A stretch of 64,000 nucleotides of DNA from assembly GCA_016946835.1 (NCBI GenBank), contig JACVTC010000113.1:288501-352500 (forward strand), given 5' to 3'. The notes under the pieces were generated by a model. The model had not been told where the DNA came from. It did not search any database and saw only the letters and a list, made by a program, of their open reading frames with translations. Below, in pieces: positions 12,950-24,128 of this stretch. Every line of letters starts with the position of its first letter. Within the stretch, counting starts at the first letter, position 1. A program made the position numbers and the translations under genes. This DNA comes from Neocallimastix lanati (nom. inval.) (lineage: Eukaryota > Neocallimastigomycota > Neocallimastigomycetes > Neocallimastigales > Neocallimastigaceae).

Positions 12950-13425
12950 TACATAAATTTTTTTTTATGTGTTTAATTCATAAAAAAAATTTTTCTTTTG
13001 TTTTTATATTTTATATTTTATATTATTATCATTTATTTTATATTTATTTAATTTTTATTTCATATTTTATATTTTATATTTATTTAAGTTTTATTTCATA
13101 TTTTATATTTATTAATTAAATTCATTAAATAAAAGGTTACACAGACCTATTCAAAATTAATTTAAATTTAATTAAAGCAATTAATTTTTAATAACTATAA
13201 AAATTTTAAATAATAAAAACAAAATCAAAAGTTTCAATTTGAATAAAAAAATTTTTTTTTTTATTCTTTTTTTTTTTCATTATTATCATATATAATAATT
13301 AAATAATAAATATGAATAATTAAATATATATGAAATAATAATATTCTAAAATGGAATAATAATAGAAAAAAGAATAATTTTATTATAAATAATTAAAAAA
13401 TAAATAAAATGAAATTATAATTAAA
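12950..13425. repeat. Direct duplication, copy 2 (partner 10855-11505)
   Basis: This is a colinear but diverged copy of 10855-11505 that lacks the expanded 16-bp array. The two copies are separated by about 1.4 kb of (TTTTA)n-rich DNA. No ORF is present. Confidence 0.65.
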
Positions 13426-14432
13426 ATATTAAATAATTAAAAAAATTTAAATATAGATATAAAATAAAAATTATTAATTATATTGTAGATATTGTAAATA
13501 ATATATTATTAATATAATAATATAATATAAGAAAATAATATATATATTATGATAATATATTATTATTATGAAAAATTAACTTGCCGCATATATATTATTT
13601 TATATTTAAATAACCGTTATTTTTAAAAGTTTTAAATAAATAAATAAATAAATAAAAAAAAAATGTATGTATATATATGTATATATAATTATTTGTATTT
13701 ATTATATATTTCTATATAATATGGCGTTTTTAATTAAATTATCGATAAAATACTTTTAATTAAATATGAGATAAATTATTTTTATTTAAATATGAGATAA
13801 AATATTTTTAATAAAAGAAGATTTTTAATAAAACGGTAAAAAAAAAAAAAATAAAATAAAATTATAAAAAAAGGAAATATCAATTTATTAATAAAACTTT
13901 TTTTTTTTTAATTTTAAAAATTTTTTATTTTACTTTATTTTCAGTATATAAAGAATAATAATTCACTTTTCATTTTAAAAGTTTTGAATAAAAAATAAAA
14001 TAAATATTAAATAAAGAAAATATTAAATTTAAAATAAAAAAAAAAAAAAAAGTATTAGTAAATTTTTTATATAAAACCAAAAACCAAAAATTATTTATTG
14101 AATCAAAGTATTTTTATATAAATTATTATTAATATTAATAAATTATATTATTAGAAATATAGTTATTAATAAAATAATAATTTATTTTATAAACAAACAA
14201 AAAACAGAAAACAAAAAAAGAAAAAATAAAAATAAAATAAATAAATAAAAAAAAAATTAAAAATAAAATTAAAATTTGTAAATAAATTTATTTTTGTAAA
14301 TAATTTTTAAATTATTATTTTTCTTTATTCAAAAATTCTTTTAATTCAATACAGTAATTTGTAATATATTTTATCAATTATTTTAAAATTATAAATATTT
14401 ATATACAAAAGTAATAATTGAAGAAAAAAAAA

Positions 14433-16454
14433 ATGATTCAGAATGTTTTATATTATTTTGTCACTATATTACTGTTAACTTTTGCTTCAGCTAAAGAATG
14501 TGGAAAAGGATACGGTAGTTGTCCAAATAATCAATGTTGTAGTAAGTATGGTTATTGTGGTAAATCTGAAGAATATTGTGGAAGCGGTTGTCAATCTGAA
14601 TTTGGAAGATGTGGTGGTGATGTTATTGTGGATAATGCCATTGTTGTCGATCAAAGTAATACCAAAGATAGAAATGAAATAATTGATTCTGCTGAGGTTA
14701 TAGAAGTTAAGAAGAGCACAAGAATAAATACTACTAAAAAAAGATCTTCATCTACTACTAGTAAAAAGAGAACCACAACAACTACTAAAAAGAGAACCAC
14801 AACTACTAGTAAAAAGAGAACTACAACTACTAGTAAAAAGAGAACCACAACTACTAGTAAAAAGAGAACTACAACTACTAGTAAAAAGAGAACCACAACA
14901 ACTACTAAAAAGAGAACCACAACAACTACTAAAAAGAGAACTACATCTACTACTTCTAAAAGAAGAATTTCATCTACTACTTCTAAAAGAAGTACCACAT
15001 CTACTTCTTCTAAAAGAAGAACCACATCTACTACTGAAAAAAGAAGAACTTCATCTACTATTGAAAAAAGTTCATCTTCTATTAAGAGAACTTTATCTAC
15101 CATTAAAAGTACTTTATCTTCTACTAAAAAAAGAACTTTAACTATTAAAAGAAAAACCATCATTGTTACTAAAAAAAGAAAATCATCTAATTCTTCTAAA
15201 GTAGTTCCAATTACTTCTTCTAAAAAACATAAAAGTGCCACTTCTATTATCGCTATTACTACTACTACTACTACTAAGAATATTCCAACGACTAAACAAC
15301 TTCCAACTACTGCAGTTGATGCAGTTTCAACTCCTTCTAATATTGAAGATATTTCTACATCCATTGTCAGTACAACTTCTAAAGCAGTTCCAACCGCTAC
15401 TTCTGAAGAAGATTCTTCATCAACTACTATTGCTTCAAATACAACCTCTGAAACCATTGAGGAAGAAGAAAATCCACTTGAGGAAGAAAATGAAACTACT
15501 ACTACAATAACAACAAAATCTTCGACTTCTGATAGTGTTCCAACTCATGGTCATTCTCATGAACATTCTCATAATCATTCTCATAATCATTCTCATGATC
15601 AATTCCATGGTTATCCTCATGAATGCTCTTTTAAAACTATAGCTCATCTTTTCAATGCCTTTTTCTTTGGTGATTTCACTGGTTTTAACTCGGATATTCA
15701 AGGTAGATTAGCAGCTAAGGGTACGGTAGATATTAGTGGAGGTTTCCATAATGGAGCTTTCAATTTTGATCCATTTACTCACAATAAATTAACTGCACAT
15801 TATCATAAAGATGATAAAACGAAAGAAAATATACCTTATACTATTGTTGCTGGTAATGTTTTATTCCATGATAATGGTGAAATTCTTAATGGTGGTGTTG
15901 CCTATCAAAACAAAGTTAAATTACCAAGTTATATTAAGGAAGCTCTCGAAAGACAAAACTATCCTATTAAAAAATCTTCATATATTGATTTTGAAAAAGA
16001 AAAGCAATCCATCATCGCTCACTCCAAAGAGTTAGGTGCCATGAAAGAAAATACGAAGGCTAGAGAGGAGAACGGTAAACTTATCATTGATTTAGTCCCA
16101 GGTCAAAAAATGTATGTCATTAAGATTACTGATCTCAGTAAATATTGGGATATTCAAGTTCATGAAAATAATGTTGATTTGGAGGGTGTGACCATGATTT
16201 TCAATCTTGTCTCCGATAACGTTGTATTTACTAACTTTGATATCTCAGGATTAAAAAAATATGCCTCCAGAATTTTATGGAATGCTTCAAATGCAAGCAA
16301 GGTTAAAATACAAAACTTTAGAGTTCAAGGTTCACTTCTTGCACCAAATGCTGATATAGAAGGTAATAATGGAAATATTCAAGGACAAATAATTGGTAAA
16401 AGTTTCAAGGGTAATCTTCAAATCGATTGGGTTCCATTTAATGGATTTAATTAA
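14433..16454 (+). CDS. Secreted CBM18 protein with basic Thr-rich stalk and choice-of-anchor-A-like C-terminal domain
   Basis: The first ATG of the frame is at 14433 (673 aa). Residues 1-20 form a signal peptide ending in ASA. Residues 23-60 are a hevein/CBM18 chitin-binding module with eight cysteines and the CCS..G.CG....YC spacing. About nine tandem 8-residue units of KKRTTTT(T/S) follow at 102-170, then a longer Ser/Thr/Lys stalk to about 320, an acidic patch, and a His-rich run (HGHSHEHSHNHSHNHSHD, 372-389). From about 405 to the end lies a domain starting FNAFFFGDFTGFNSDIQGR and containing AAKGTVDISGGF. This resembles the 'choice-of-anchor A' family of bacterial surface proteins. No transmembrane segment or GPI signal is seen at the C-terminus. 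It is probably an extracellular, chitin-bound wall or adhesion protein; the role is inferred. The paralogue is at 26454-28775, with a decayed third copy between them. Confidence 0.85.
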   Translation: MIQNVLYYFVTILLLTFASAKECGKGYGSCPNNQCCSKYGYCGKSEEYCGSGCQSEFGRCGGDVIVDNAIVVDQSNTKDRNEIIDSAEVIEVKKSTRINTTKKRSSSTTSKKRTTTTTKKRTTTTSKKRTTTTSKKRTTTTSKKRTTTTSKKRTTTTTKKRTTTTTKKRTTSTTSKRRISSTTSKRSTTSTSSKRRTTSTTEKRRTSSTIEKSSSSIKRTLSTIKSTLSSTKKRTLTIKRKTIIVTKKRKSSNSSKVVPITSSKKHKSATSIIAITTTTTTKNIPTTKQLPTTAVDAVSTPSNIEDISTSIVSTTSKAVPTATSEEDSSSTTIASNTTSETIEEEENPLEEENETTTTITTKSSTSDSVPTHGHSHEHSHNHSHNHSHDQFHGYPHECSFKTIAHLFNAFFFGDFTGFNSDIQGRLAAKGTVDISGGFHNGAFNFDPFTHNKLTAHYHKDDKTKENIPYTIVAGNVLFHDNGEILNGGVAYQNKVKLPSYIKEALERQNYPIKKSSYIDFEKEKQSIIAHSKELGAMKENTKAREENGKLIIDLVPGQKMYVIKITDLSKYWDIQVHENNVDLEGVTMIFNLVSDNVVFTNFDISGLKKYASRILWNASNASKVKIQNFRVQGSLLAPNADIEGNNGNIQGQIIGKSFKGNLQIDWVPFNGFN

Positions 16455-17345
16455 AAAAGTAAAAAAAAAAAATAATAAAGAAATTAAAAAAAATAAAAAA
16501 AATTTTTTTTTTTTAAATACTATTCTATGAAGATATATATATATATATAAAAGATATATAGAGATATATAGAAAAAATATATATATATAAAATATATAAT
16601 AAATAAATATATATATAGAATAAAAAAAAATTAAATATAATAAAAAATAAGAATAATATAAAATAAATATATTGCCAATTAAAAATTATAGAAACAAAAT
16701 AAAAAAATGAAATACCAAACTAATTAAAAAAAAAAAAAAAAAAAAAAATTATTTATATATGTACATTTTATTAAAAAGAAATCATAATTTATTTTATTTT
16801 ATTTTTTATTTATTTATTAATCCTTAACTAATTTAATTTAATATATATTGTAAATAAAAGTATATATATATAAATATTATTAGAAAAATATATATATTTT
16901 TCAAAATTATTTTTTTATAATTATTTTAAATTAATTTTTTTTTTAAAAAAAAAAAAAAAAAAATTTAAAATAATTATAAAAAAATAGTTAACAATATTTT
17001 ACAAACAAAATAGACTTATAAATAGAGAGATAAAATTTTCAAAATATATTATATATAAAAATTATAGATATATTTTTAATTTTATTATAAAAAAATAAAA
17101 ATAATATTATTAAAAAAATATAAAAAAAAAAAAAGTTATATATAAAGTTCATCGATAGAATTATAATGATAATTAATAATATGCTGGAAATATTAAAAAG
17201 GAATTCATTATAATTTTATAGTAATAAAAAAAAATTTTTTTTTAAATTATTTAAAAAAAATTAAAAGGTACATATGTAAATAATTTTTGAAAATTTAAAT
17301 AAATAAATTATTTAAAAAAAAAATAAAATAAAATAAAAAAAAATA

Positions 17346-17376
<31 letters not shown>

Positions 17377-17729
17377 TTTGTAAATTGAATAGATAAAAAT
17401 TTAAATTATTAAAAAAAAATAATAATAATAATAAATAAAAAATAAAAATAAAAATAGTAAAATAAAAATAAATAAATAAAAAAGATTAGTATAAAGAAAG
17501 AAAAAAAATAGTTAAAATAAATAGAATAAATAAAGGCAAAAAAAACAAAAAAGAAAAAAAGAAAAAAATAAATAAATAAAAAAAAACGAAAGAAAAAAAA
17601 TAAATTAAAAAAAAAGGATAAAAAAAATAAAAATACATTGAAAACCCAATTATTAAAGAATAGCATTTATATACTTTTTTTATACATATTTTTTTTATAT
17701 ACTTTTTATTGTTTATTATTATAATTTCG

Positions 17730-17760
<31 letters not shown>

Positions 17761-18040
17761 TATTAATATTTTTGCTATTTTGTTAAGATTAATTGATTTT
17801 TATCATCATATTTTCAGATATATAGATAATAAATATTGAAAATAGGAAAAAAATTTTTTGATGATGAAATAAAAAGAAAAAAAAAATAGATTAATGAATA
17901 TATATATAACAGAATATATTATATATTAAATAAATAAATAAATAAATAAATATATATATAAATAAAAAAGTATTTATGTAATATTTTGTTTATTTATTTA
18001 TTATTACATTTTAGTTAAAACTAAACGATTATTCATTTCC
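16455..18040. other. Intergenic spacer, A/T-only
   Basis: Poly(A), poly(T), AT dinucleotide tracts, (AAT)n near 17350 and an A-purine-rich strand at 17409-17640 whose Phe-rich minus frame is a composition artefact. No coding or RNA gene was recognised. Confidence 0.6.
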
Positions 18041-18106
18041 ATTTCTACTATTATCACCATCACCGCCATCATTTCTATTAATGTCACTAATATAACAACA
18101 ACAACA

Positions 18107-18146
<40 letters not shown>

Positions 18147-18690
18147 ATATCCAATAGCTCATCTTCAATTTAAATTTATCAAAATCAAAAAGTTCAAACG
18201 AAAAAAAAATTCAAATTATTATTTTATCTCTCTAATGAAGGTTATCAACCTTCAAAGAAATTTTTTTTTTTTTTTTTGGTATGGCTCAACTTTTTCAAAA
18301 CTTTCTTTTTTTTTTTTTTTTTTTAGAGAGACTTCATAGGTATAAATAACAGAAAATACAAATATTAAATTCAAATATTCAAAGTAGATGGAACTGACAA
18401 AAATAAAAAAAAAAAAAGGTACTATTGATATTATTGGAGGTTACCAACAAATTGGAGCTTATAATAATGATTCCAATAATTTCTACAGTACGATTAATTT
18501 AATTAATCCTAATTGGAATGATGATCAAATGAAAGAGTGATATCCCTTATATTATTAACGCTGATACCAATTTACTTTCATGATGATGATGAAATTTTTT
18601 TAATGGGAAGATTGCCTATCAAAATAGTTATGAATTTATCAACTAATCTATTACATATAATTATATATTTATTATAAGTAATTTTGAAAA
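18040..18690 (+). pseudogene. Decayed third paralogue of the CBM18 / choice-of-anchor-A family
   Basis: An (ACA/ACT)n tract at about 18092-18147 would encode a poly-Thr stalk like those of the neighbours. At about 18370-18660 fragments of the C-terminal domain follow in order: NIQSRW (compare DIQGRL), GTIDIIGGYQQIGAYN (compare GTVDISGGFHNGAFN), a short stretch ending in a stop, and IAYQNSYEFIN (compare VAYQNKVKLPSYI). Stops and frame changes interrupt it. The CBM18 and signal-peptide part were not found. The gene is dead, and the copia element begins about 220 bp downstream. Confidence 0.6.
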
Positions 18691-18913
18691 AAAAAGATAC
18701 TAATTATAATTAAACTTTAATAAATATATATTTCTATTCACACATTAACAATAAATTCATATAATAAAATAAAAAATAAAAAAAAAAAAATTTATTTTTT
18801 TAGATAATAATGAAATAAAATAAAAAAAAATATTCACTGTGTTACATTATTAAATGTTAAATGTTAATATATATATGTTAATAGCTAATAAATAAAATAA
18901 AAAAGAAATAAAT

Positions 18914-19212
18914 TGTTAAAAATATTTCTTTGAAATTGAGATTTCAATCTCTACTTTTAATAATATCTTTATTTAATAAGGTTATTGTTTATAATTAATT
19001 GTATAATACAATTATATAAACATTATTTATTACATTTAATATAACTATATTTGGTTGTTTATGTAAGTATATGATGTACGTCATATATGCGCCACAATAT
19101 ATTTACATAACAATATATATTTAATTATTTAATATATTAATAATATTATATTCTAAGTTATTATATAACTAACTATAATATAGTATCATAATATTAAACT
19201 TTATTTCTAACA
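18914..19212 (-). repeat. Copia 3' LTR
   Basis: 299 bp with TG/CA ends, matching 25396-25694 except for about four substitutions. On the minus strand it is immediately preceded by the polypurine tract. The outer flank carries TSD TAAAT (18909-18913). Confidence 0.95.
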
Positions 19213-19223
19213 TTCCCCCTAAA
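19213..19223 (-). other. Polypurine tract of the copia element
   Basis: On the minus strand AGGGGGAA directly abuts the 3' LTR, the expected plus-strand DNA priming site. The run of five G is conspicuous in this A/T-rich context. The pol stop codon (TAG) overlaps its start. Confidence 0.75.
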
Positions 19224-21291
19224 GTTTAAGATCATTAAAGCTAGAAAGAATGTTATTTCTAAACTTATTCATTAAAGTAGTATTTAAGTATTTAGTTAAA
19301 CCGTCTGATAAATTATACTCAGATTTAATATATTTTAAACCTATATAATTATTTCTTATCAGTTCTCTAATACTATGATATCTTAAATCTATATGTTTTG
19401 ATTTCGGGTTAATTGTTTCATTTTCGCAATTATAAATTGCTGCTTTATTATCTGTGTTGATTGTTATACATTCATGTTTGATTCCAAATTCTTTAAATAT
19501 ATTTTTATACCATAAGCAGTGTCTTGCGCATTCATGAATACCGTAATATTCACTCTCTGCTGTTGATACAGAAACACAATGTTGAAGCATAGAGAACCAG
19601 CTTGTTGGGGCTGAATTAATTAACATTAGAAATCCAGTAGTTGATCTCCTAGTTTCTTTGTCGCCACCTAAATCGGCATCAACATATACTTCAAGGTTAA
19701 TTTTATCGTTATACGAAAATTTTATACCATAATTTGGGTTCTTTTTTAAGTATCTAAATATTTTTAATAAGTTATACCAATCCTCGTATGTGGGTTTTTC
19801 AGATTTCCTAGAAGCCTTACTGACTGAATATAGAATATCAGGTCTAGTACTTAAAGCCAGATAAAGCAAACTTCCAATTGCTTGTTTATATCTTGTAGGA
19901 TTAAAATATTTATTTCTTAATTCTTTATATTCAATAGGTATGATGTTCGACGTTGGACTATATTTGTTTATGTCAAATCTATTTAGAATATCTTCTAAAT
20001 ATTTTATTTGATGTATAAAATAACCGTCATCACATTTAACGAATTTTATACCAATTATAAAATCAATCTCACCTACATCGGTAGCTTCAAAATTATTTTT
20101 AATTAATTTTTTGGTTTTCTTAATTTCGGCATCAGTTCCAGATATAATGATATCATCTACATATACGGCTACAATGCATTTTATGTTACTATCGTTATCT
20201 TTTTTAATATATACACATGGGTCGCTAATGAACCTTTTAAAGTTTAAACTTATTAATACTTTATTAAATGTTTCATTCCACATCCTACCTGATTGTTTCA
20301 AGCCGTATAAAGCTTTATTTAATTTACAAAAACCCTTTTTATTTAGACCTTCAGGTAGCTCCATGTATATATCTTCCTTTAGTTCGGCATTTAAGTAGGC
20401 GGCTTTAATATCCATTTGATGAATATTAAATTTATGGTGAACTGAAATAGCTATAATTATTCGGAGTGTATCCTGTTTAAGTGTGGGGGAGAAGGTATTT
20501 CTATAATCCACACCATATATTTGAGAGTACCCTCTTGCTACTAATCTAGCTTTTCGTTTAATTATATTTCCTTCTGAGTCTTTTTTATATTTAAGGACCC
20601 ATCTAGTAGAAACAATATTTGCTCCTTTAGGTACTTTATCTATTAATGTAAACACTCTCATTTTTTTCATATTACTTAGCTCCTCATCGACAGCTTTCAA
20701 CCACTCTTTTTTATCTTCTAAATTAAAAATATCTCTATAGTTGTTTGGTTCCCTTAAGTTATTATTATCAATAGATATAAGAGCCATGTAATTATTTAAA
20801 ATGTTATCTATACTAAAAGGTTTTAACCGTTTGTTATTATTTCCTGGGTTATATCTAATTTTTCTTTTTGTACCTAATAAACTAATTTGTTGGTTATTAT
20901 TAATGTTTAATTTCGAATTATTATCGTTATTATTTAACACATTAGATTGTTGCTTATTTTGTTTATTTACATAAGTACTTTTGTTTTTATTTTTATAAAA
21001 AGAATTAGTTTGTTTATCTCGTTCAGTATGTTTAATATTCTTATTTACTTCATTCAATTTATTAGTTAATATTTTATTTACCTTATTTTTTGTATTTTTC
21101 TTTTTAATTTTGTTACATGCTGACTTCTTTGAAGTTGCATTATTATTGTCAGCATTTTTAGTGTTAACAATGTTAACTTTTTCTTTATTAGTTTTATTAA
21201 ACGTATTGTAATTATATTTATCATTCATATTAACATTATTATTTTTATTAATATATGTATCCTTAATATAATCTCCATAACGTTTTAAGTA

Positions 21292-21345
<54 letters not shown>

Positions 21346-23397
21346 TATATGATATATTTCATTTATATTATTATTATAATTGGTTTTTAAGTGTTCTCTT
21401 AATTCAGCAAATTCATCATCAACATTTGAATTATTAATATTACTATTTTTATTTTTATTTGAATATATATCATTCTTATTCTTATTCATATTATTATTTA
21501 TATTTATTTTCTCAATAATAGCATTATTCAAAATATCTTTAGATTTATTTAAATTATTATATTCCTCATTACTTTCATTCGTATTTGGATTTAAATAATT
21601 ATTTGAATTAACATTTGATTCATTTACACTAATATTATCATGAGTTATATTACTTACTTTTATTTCATTACCTGTAGTATGATTTATATTTTCTTGGTTG
21701 TTAAAATTTAAATTATGATTATATTTATCATCAAAATTATTCCCATATAACTCATTATCATTATTCAAATTATGTTTATTTATATTTTCATTGGAATTAT
21801 TATTATAATTATAATTTAAATTATTAGTAATATTTCCATTATTATTTATTCCTGTATATGCATTTTCCTTTAAAGGTTTGTTTACATTATCTATTTCAAA
21901 ATTTAAGTTTTCTTGAATTGAATTAGTATTTATCTTATTTGAATCTTGATCCTTAAGGAGATTATTAATATTGAATGAATTATTATTATTCTCAATGGGT
22001 TGATTAATAATGTTTGCTTTATTGAAAACAACGTTAGTATTATCAATATTATCTGTTTCATCATCCTGAATATTCCTGATCACATTTTTCGAATTACCTA
22101 TAAATTTATTATTATTATAATTAACAATATTTTTATTTAAATTACTTGAATAATTAACATTATTTAAATTGTTATTATAATTATTCAATAGATAATCATT
22201 ATTATAATTATAATTTTTATTTCCATTTAAAAAATATTTATTATTTTCATTTTGGAAATAATTATAATTATTATTTGAATTTAGTTCATTTAAATTATTT
22301 TTATTATTATTTATAAATGAAGGATTAACGTTTTGTGAATTTATTAATTGAGGATTAAAGTTAGAATTTAAATAATTTGGTACATTAATATTATAAAATG
22401 GTACATTAGGATAGTTGTAATTGATTGGGGAAATAAAGTTATTATTACTATTTTGGTAATTATTAAAATTAACATCATTATAAGGAATATTTGGATTAAA
22501 ATATGGATTAATAAATTTTTCATTTAAATTATAATTATCATTGTTTGATTTTCTCATATTTTCTATATTATCTATTGTATTATTATCATTATAAATGTTA
22601 TAATTATAGTTATTGTTACTGTCACCTATATTATTGTTATAATTATTATTAACATTATTATCAATAATATTATTATCTTCAATTTCATCATTATTTTCTT
22701 CGATTTCACAATATGGTAAGAAATTTAATGTGTCTGGAGTAGTAGAAGGGGGATTCATATTTCCTGGTTCATCTTCTATGAATACTACAGCTCTTGAAAG
22801 AATTATTTTATTGTTTGTAATATCATATATTTTATAGGCTGTATGATTAATTTCATCATACCCTAAAAATATACCTGGTAAAGTGGTATTCGAAAACTTT
22901 TTTCTAAATTGTTTGGGTACGTAGAAATATGTTAAACACCCAAATACCCTAAATTTATTATAGTCAACTTTATCATTATATAATATTTCATATGGGATCT
23001 TATTATTGTTACCTTTATGTGGTAACCTGTTATGGATATAATTAGCAGTTGAAACTGCATCTTCCCAAAATTTATGATTTAACTTTGCATCTGCAAGCAT
23101 TGCCTCTGCATTAGAAATCAAAGTTCCATGTAATCTCTCAACTCTTCCATTTTGTTGAGGATTGTAAGGAATAGTACTCTCATGTACTATACCGGTTTTA
23201 TCATAAAATTCTCTAAATCTATTGTTAAAGAATTCAGTACCATTGTCAGTCTTAATATACTTTATATTTTTATTAAAAATTTTTTTAATTTGATTGTACC
23301 AGTTGATAAATGCATCAAATGTTTTACTTTTATTTTCTATAAAACAAATCCAGCTGTATCTTGAGTAGTCATCTAATATAGTTAAGAAATATTTATT
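19219..23397 (-). CDS. Copia Pol, C-terminal part: integrase core, Asn-rich spacer, reverse transcriptase, RNase H
   Basis: This continues in frame from the protease/integrase segment after a single TGA at 23398-23400. In order: integrase core (TILDDYSRY, KTDNGTEF, then an NPQQNGRVERLHG block), post-integrase motif (FRVFGCLTYF, GIFLGYD), and a very long Asn-rich region of roughly 600 residues including a poly-Asn run (21291-21345). Reverse transcriptase follows, with TRWVLKYK, ARLVARGYSQ, MDIKAAYLNA and the catalytic YVDD (about 20152-20163), then RNase H (VYVDADLGGD, STAESEYYG, TDNKAAI, KHIDLRYH). It ends LKL and stop at the polypurine tract. Apart from the TGA the whole frame is open. The Asn-rich spacer is unusually long for copia Pol. 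Confidence 0.9.
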
Positions 23398-24108
23398 TCA
23401 GTAAACAGAGTAGTCTGGTACATATACTAGATCCATATGGATAAGCTCGAATGTTTCTTTGGTATTATTTTTTGCAGGTGGATAAGGGAAATTTTTTAGT
23501 TTTGATTTTGAACATATTTTACATCTTTTCGAGATGTTAATTTTGGATAATTTATCTTTAATTAAATCAATATTAAAATGACCCATACGTCTGTGCCACA
23601 ATTCCATATTATTATCTTCTGTGGCTTTTTCTAAATTATTACAAGTGTATCTGTTGGGCATATTAATATTTTTTCTAGTCATTATTACTTTATATGTTTT
23701 AGAATTATTTGATATTGATGTGTATATTCTTTTATTTTTGTTATTAAATATAGCAGCATGATTTTTATTTTTGTATCTATAAAATACTGTCTTAAAGTTT
23801 TCATTGCTCAAATGGTCAATTGAAAGAAGATTTTTCTTGAATGTAGGTATATACAAGACGTTATTAAGAGTAATTTTGTTACCGTTAATATAACCTACAA
23901 ATTTTCCAATTAATTTTGATTTAATTATATGATTATTTGCGAAGTGGATGCTTACTTCATGTTTTTGGGAGTCGACTAAGTTATTAACATTTCCAGTCAT
24001 GTGATATGACGCTCCAGAATCTAAAGTCCATTCAGTAACGTCATTATTGATTTTATTAGGTAAATTTATTGTTAAATTATCGGCAGTATAATAATCAATA
24101 TTCTGCAT
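23398..24108 (-). CDS. Copia Pol, N-terminal part: aspartic protease, GAG-pre-integrase, start of integrase
   Basis: 236 codons from ATG at 24108. The protease active site is LDSGASYHMT, with the Asp-Ser-Gly triad near residue 31. The GAG-pre-integrase HHCC zinc finger follows (LWHRRMGHFN ... CKICSKSK). The segment ends at DYSVY followed by TGA, where copia integrases normally continue. The downstream sequence stays in the same frame, so the TGA most simply is a point mutation of a tryptophan codon. This frame is -1 relative to gag, with an overlap of only a few codons. Confidence 0.85.
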   Translation of the reverse strand: MQNIDYYTADNLTINLPNKINNDVTEWTLDSGASYHMTGNVNNLVDSQKHEVSIHFANNHIIKSKLIGKFVGYINGNKITLNNVLYIPTFKKNLLSIDHLSNENFKTVFYRYKNKNHAAIFNNKNKRIYTSISNNSKTYKVIMTRKNINMPNRYTCNNLEKATEDNNMELWHRRMGHFNIDLIKDKLSKINISKRCKICSKSKLKNFPYPPAKNNTKETFELIHMDLVYVPDYSVY

Positions 24109-24128
24109 AGGGAGTACACTGCCGTTAC

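Larger units (their letters stand above)
10641..14432. other. Intergenic spacer with duplicated and simple-sequence blocks
   Basis: No gene is recognised. The stretch is almost pure A/T and contains a direct duplication (10855-11505 and 12950-13425), a 16-bp tandem array (about 11217-11395) and long (TTTTA)n arrays (about 11630-12085), listed separately. The final few hundred bases are the 5' flank of the CBM18 gene at 14433. TATA-like strings abound, but composition makes any promoter call unreliable. Confidence 0.6.

Noticed and set aside
14651-15457. 268-aa Val/Leu-rich antisense ORF
   Set aside because: Complement of the Thr/Lys codon repeats of the 14433 gene. It has no ATG context or domain.
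17409-17666. 85-aa Phe-rich minus ORF
   Set aside because: A/G-purine-rich low-complexity spacer; every residue follows from composition.
23398-23400. TGA as a reassigned sense codon
   Set aside because: The other genes here encode Trp with TGG and none needs TGA as sense. A private nonsense mutation in a transposon is simpler.
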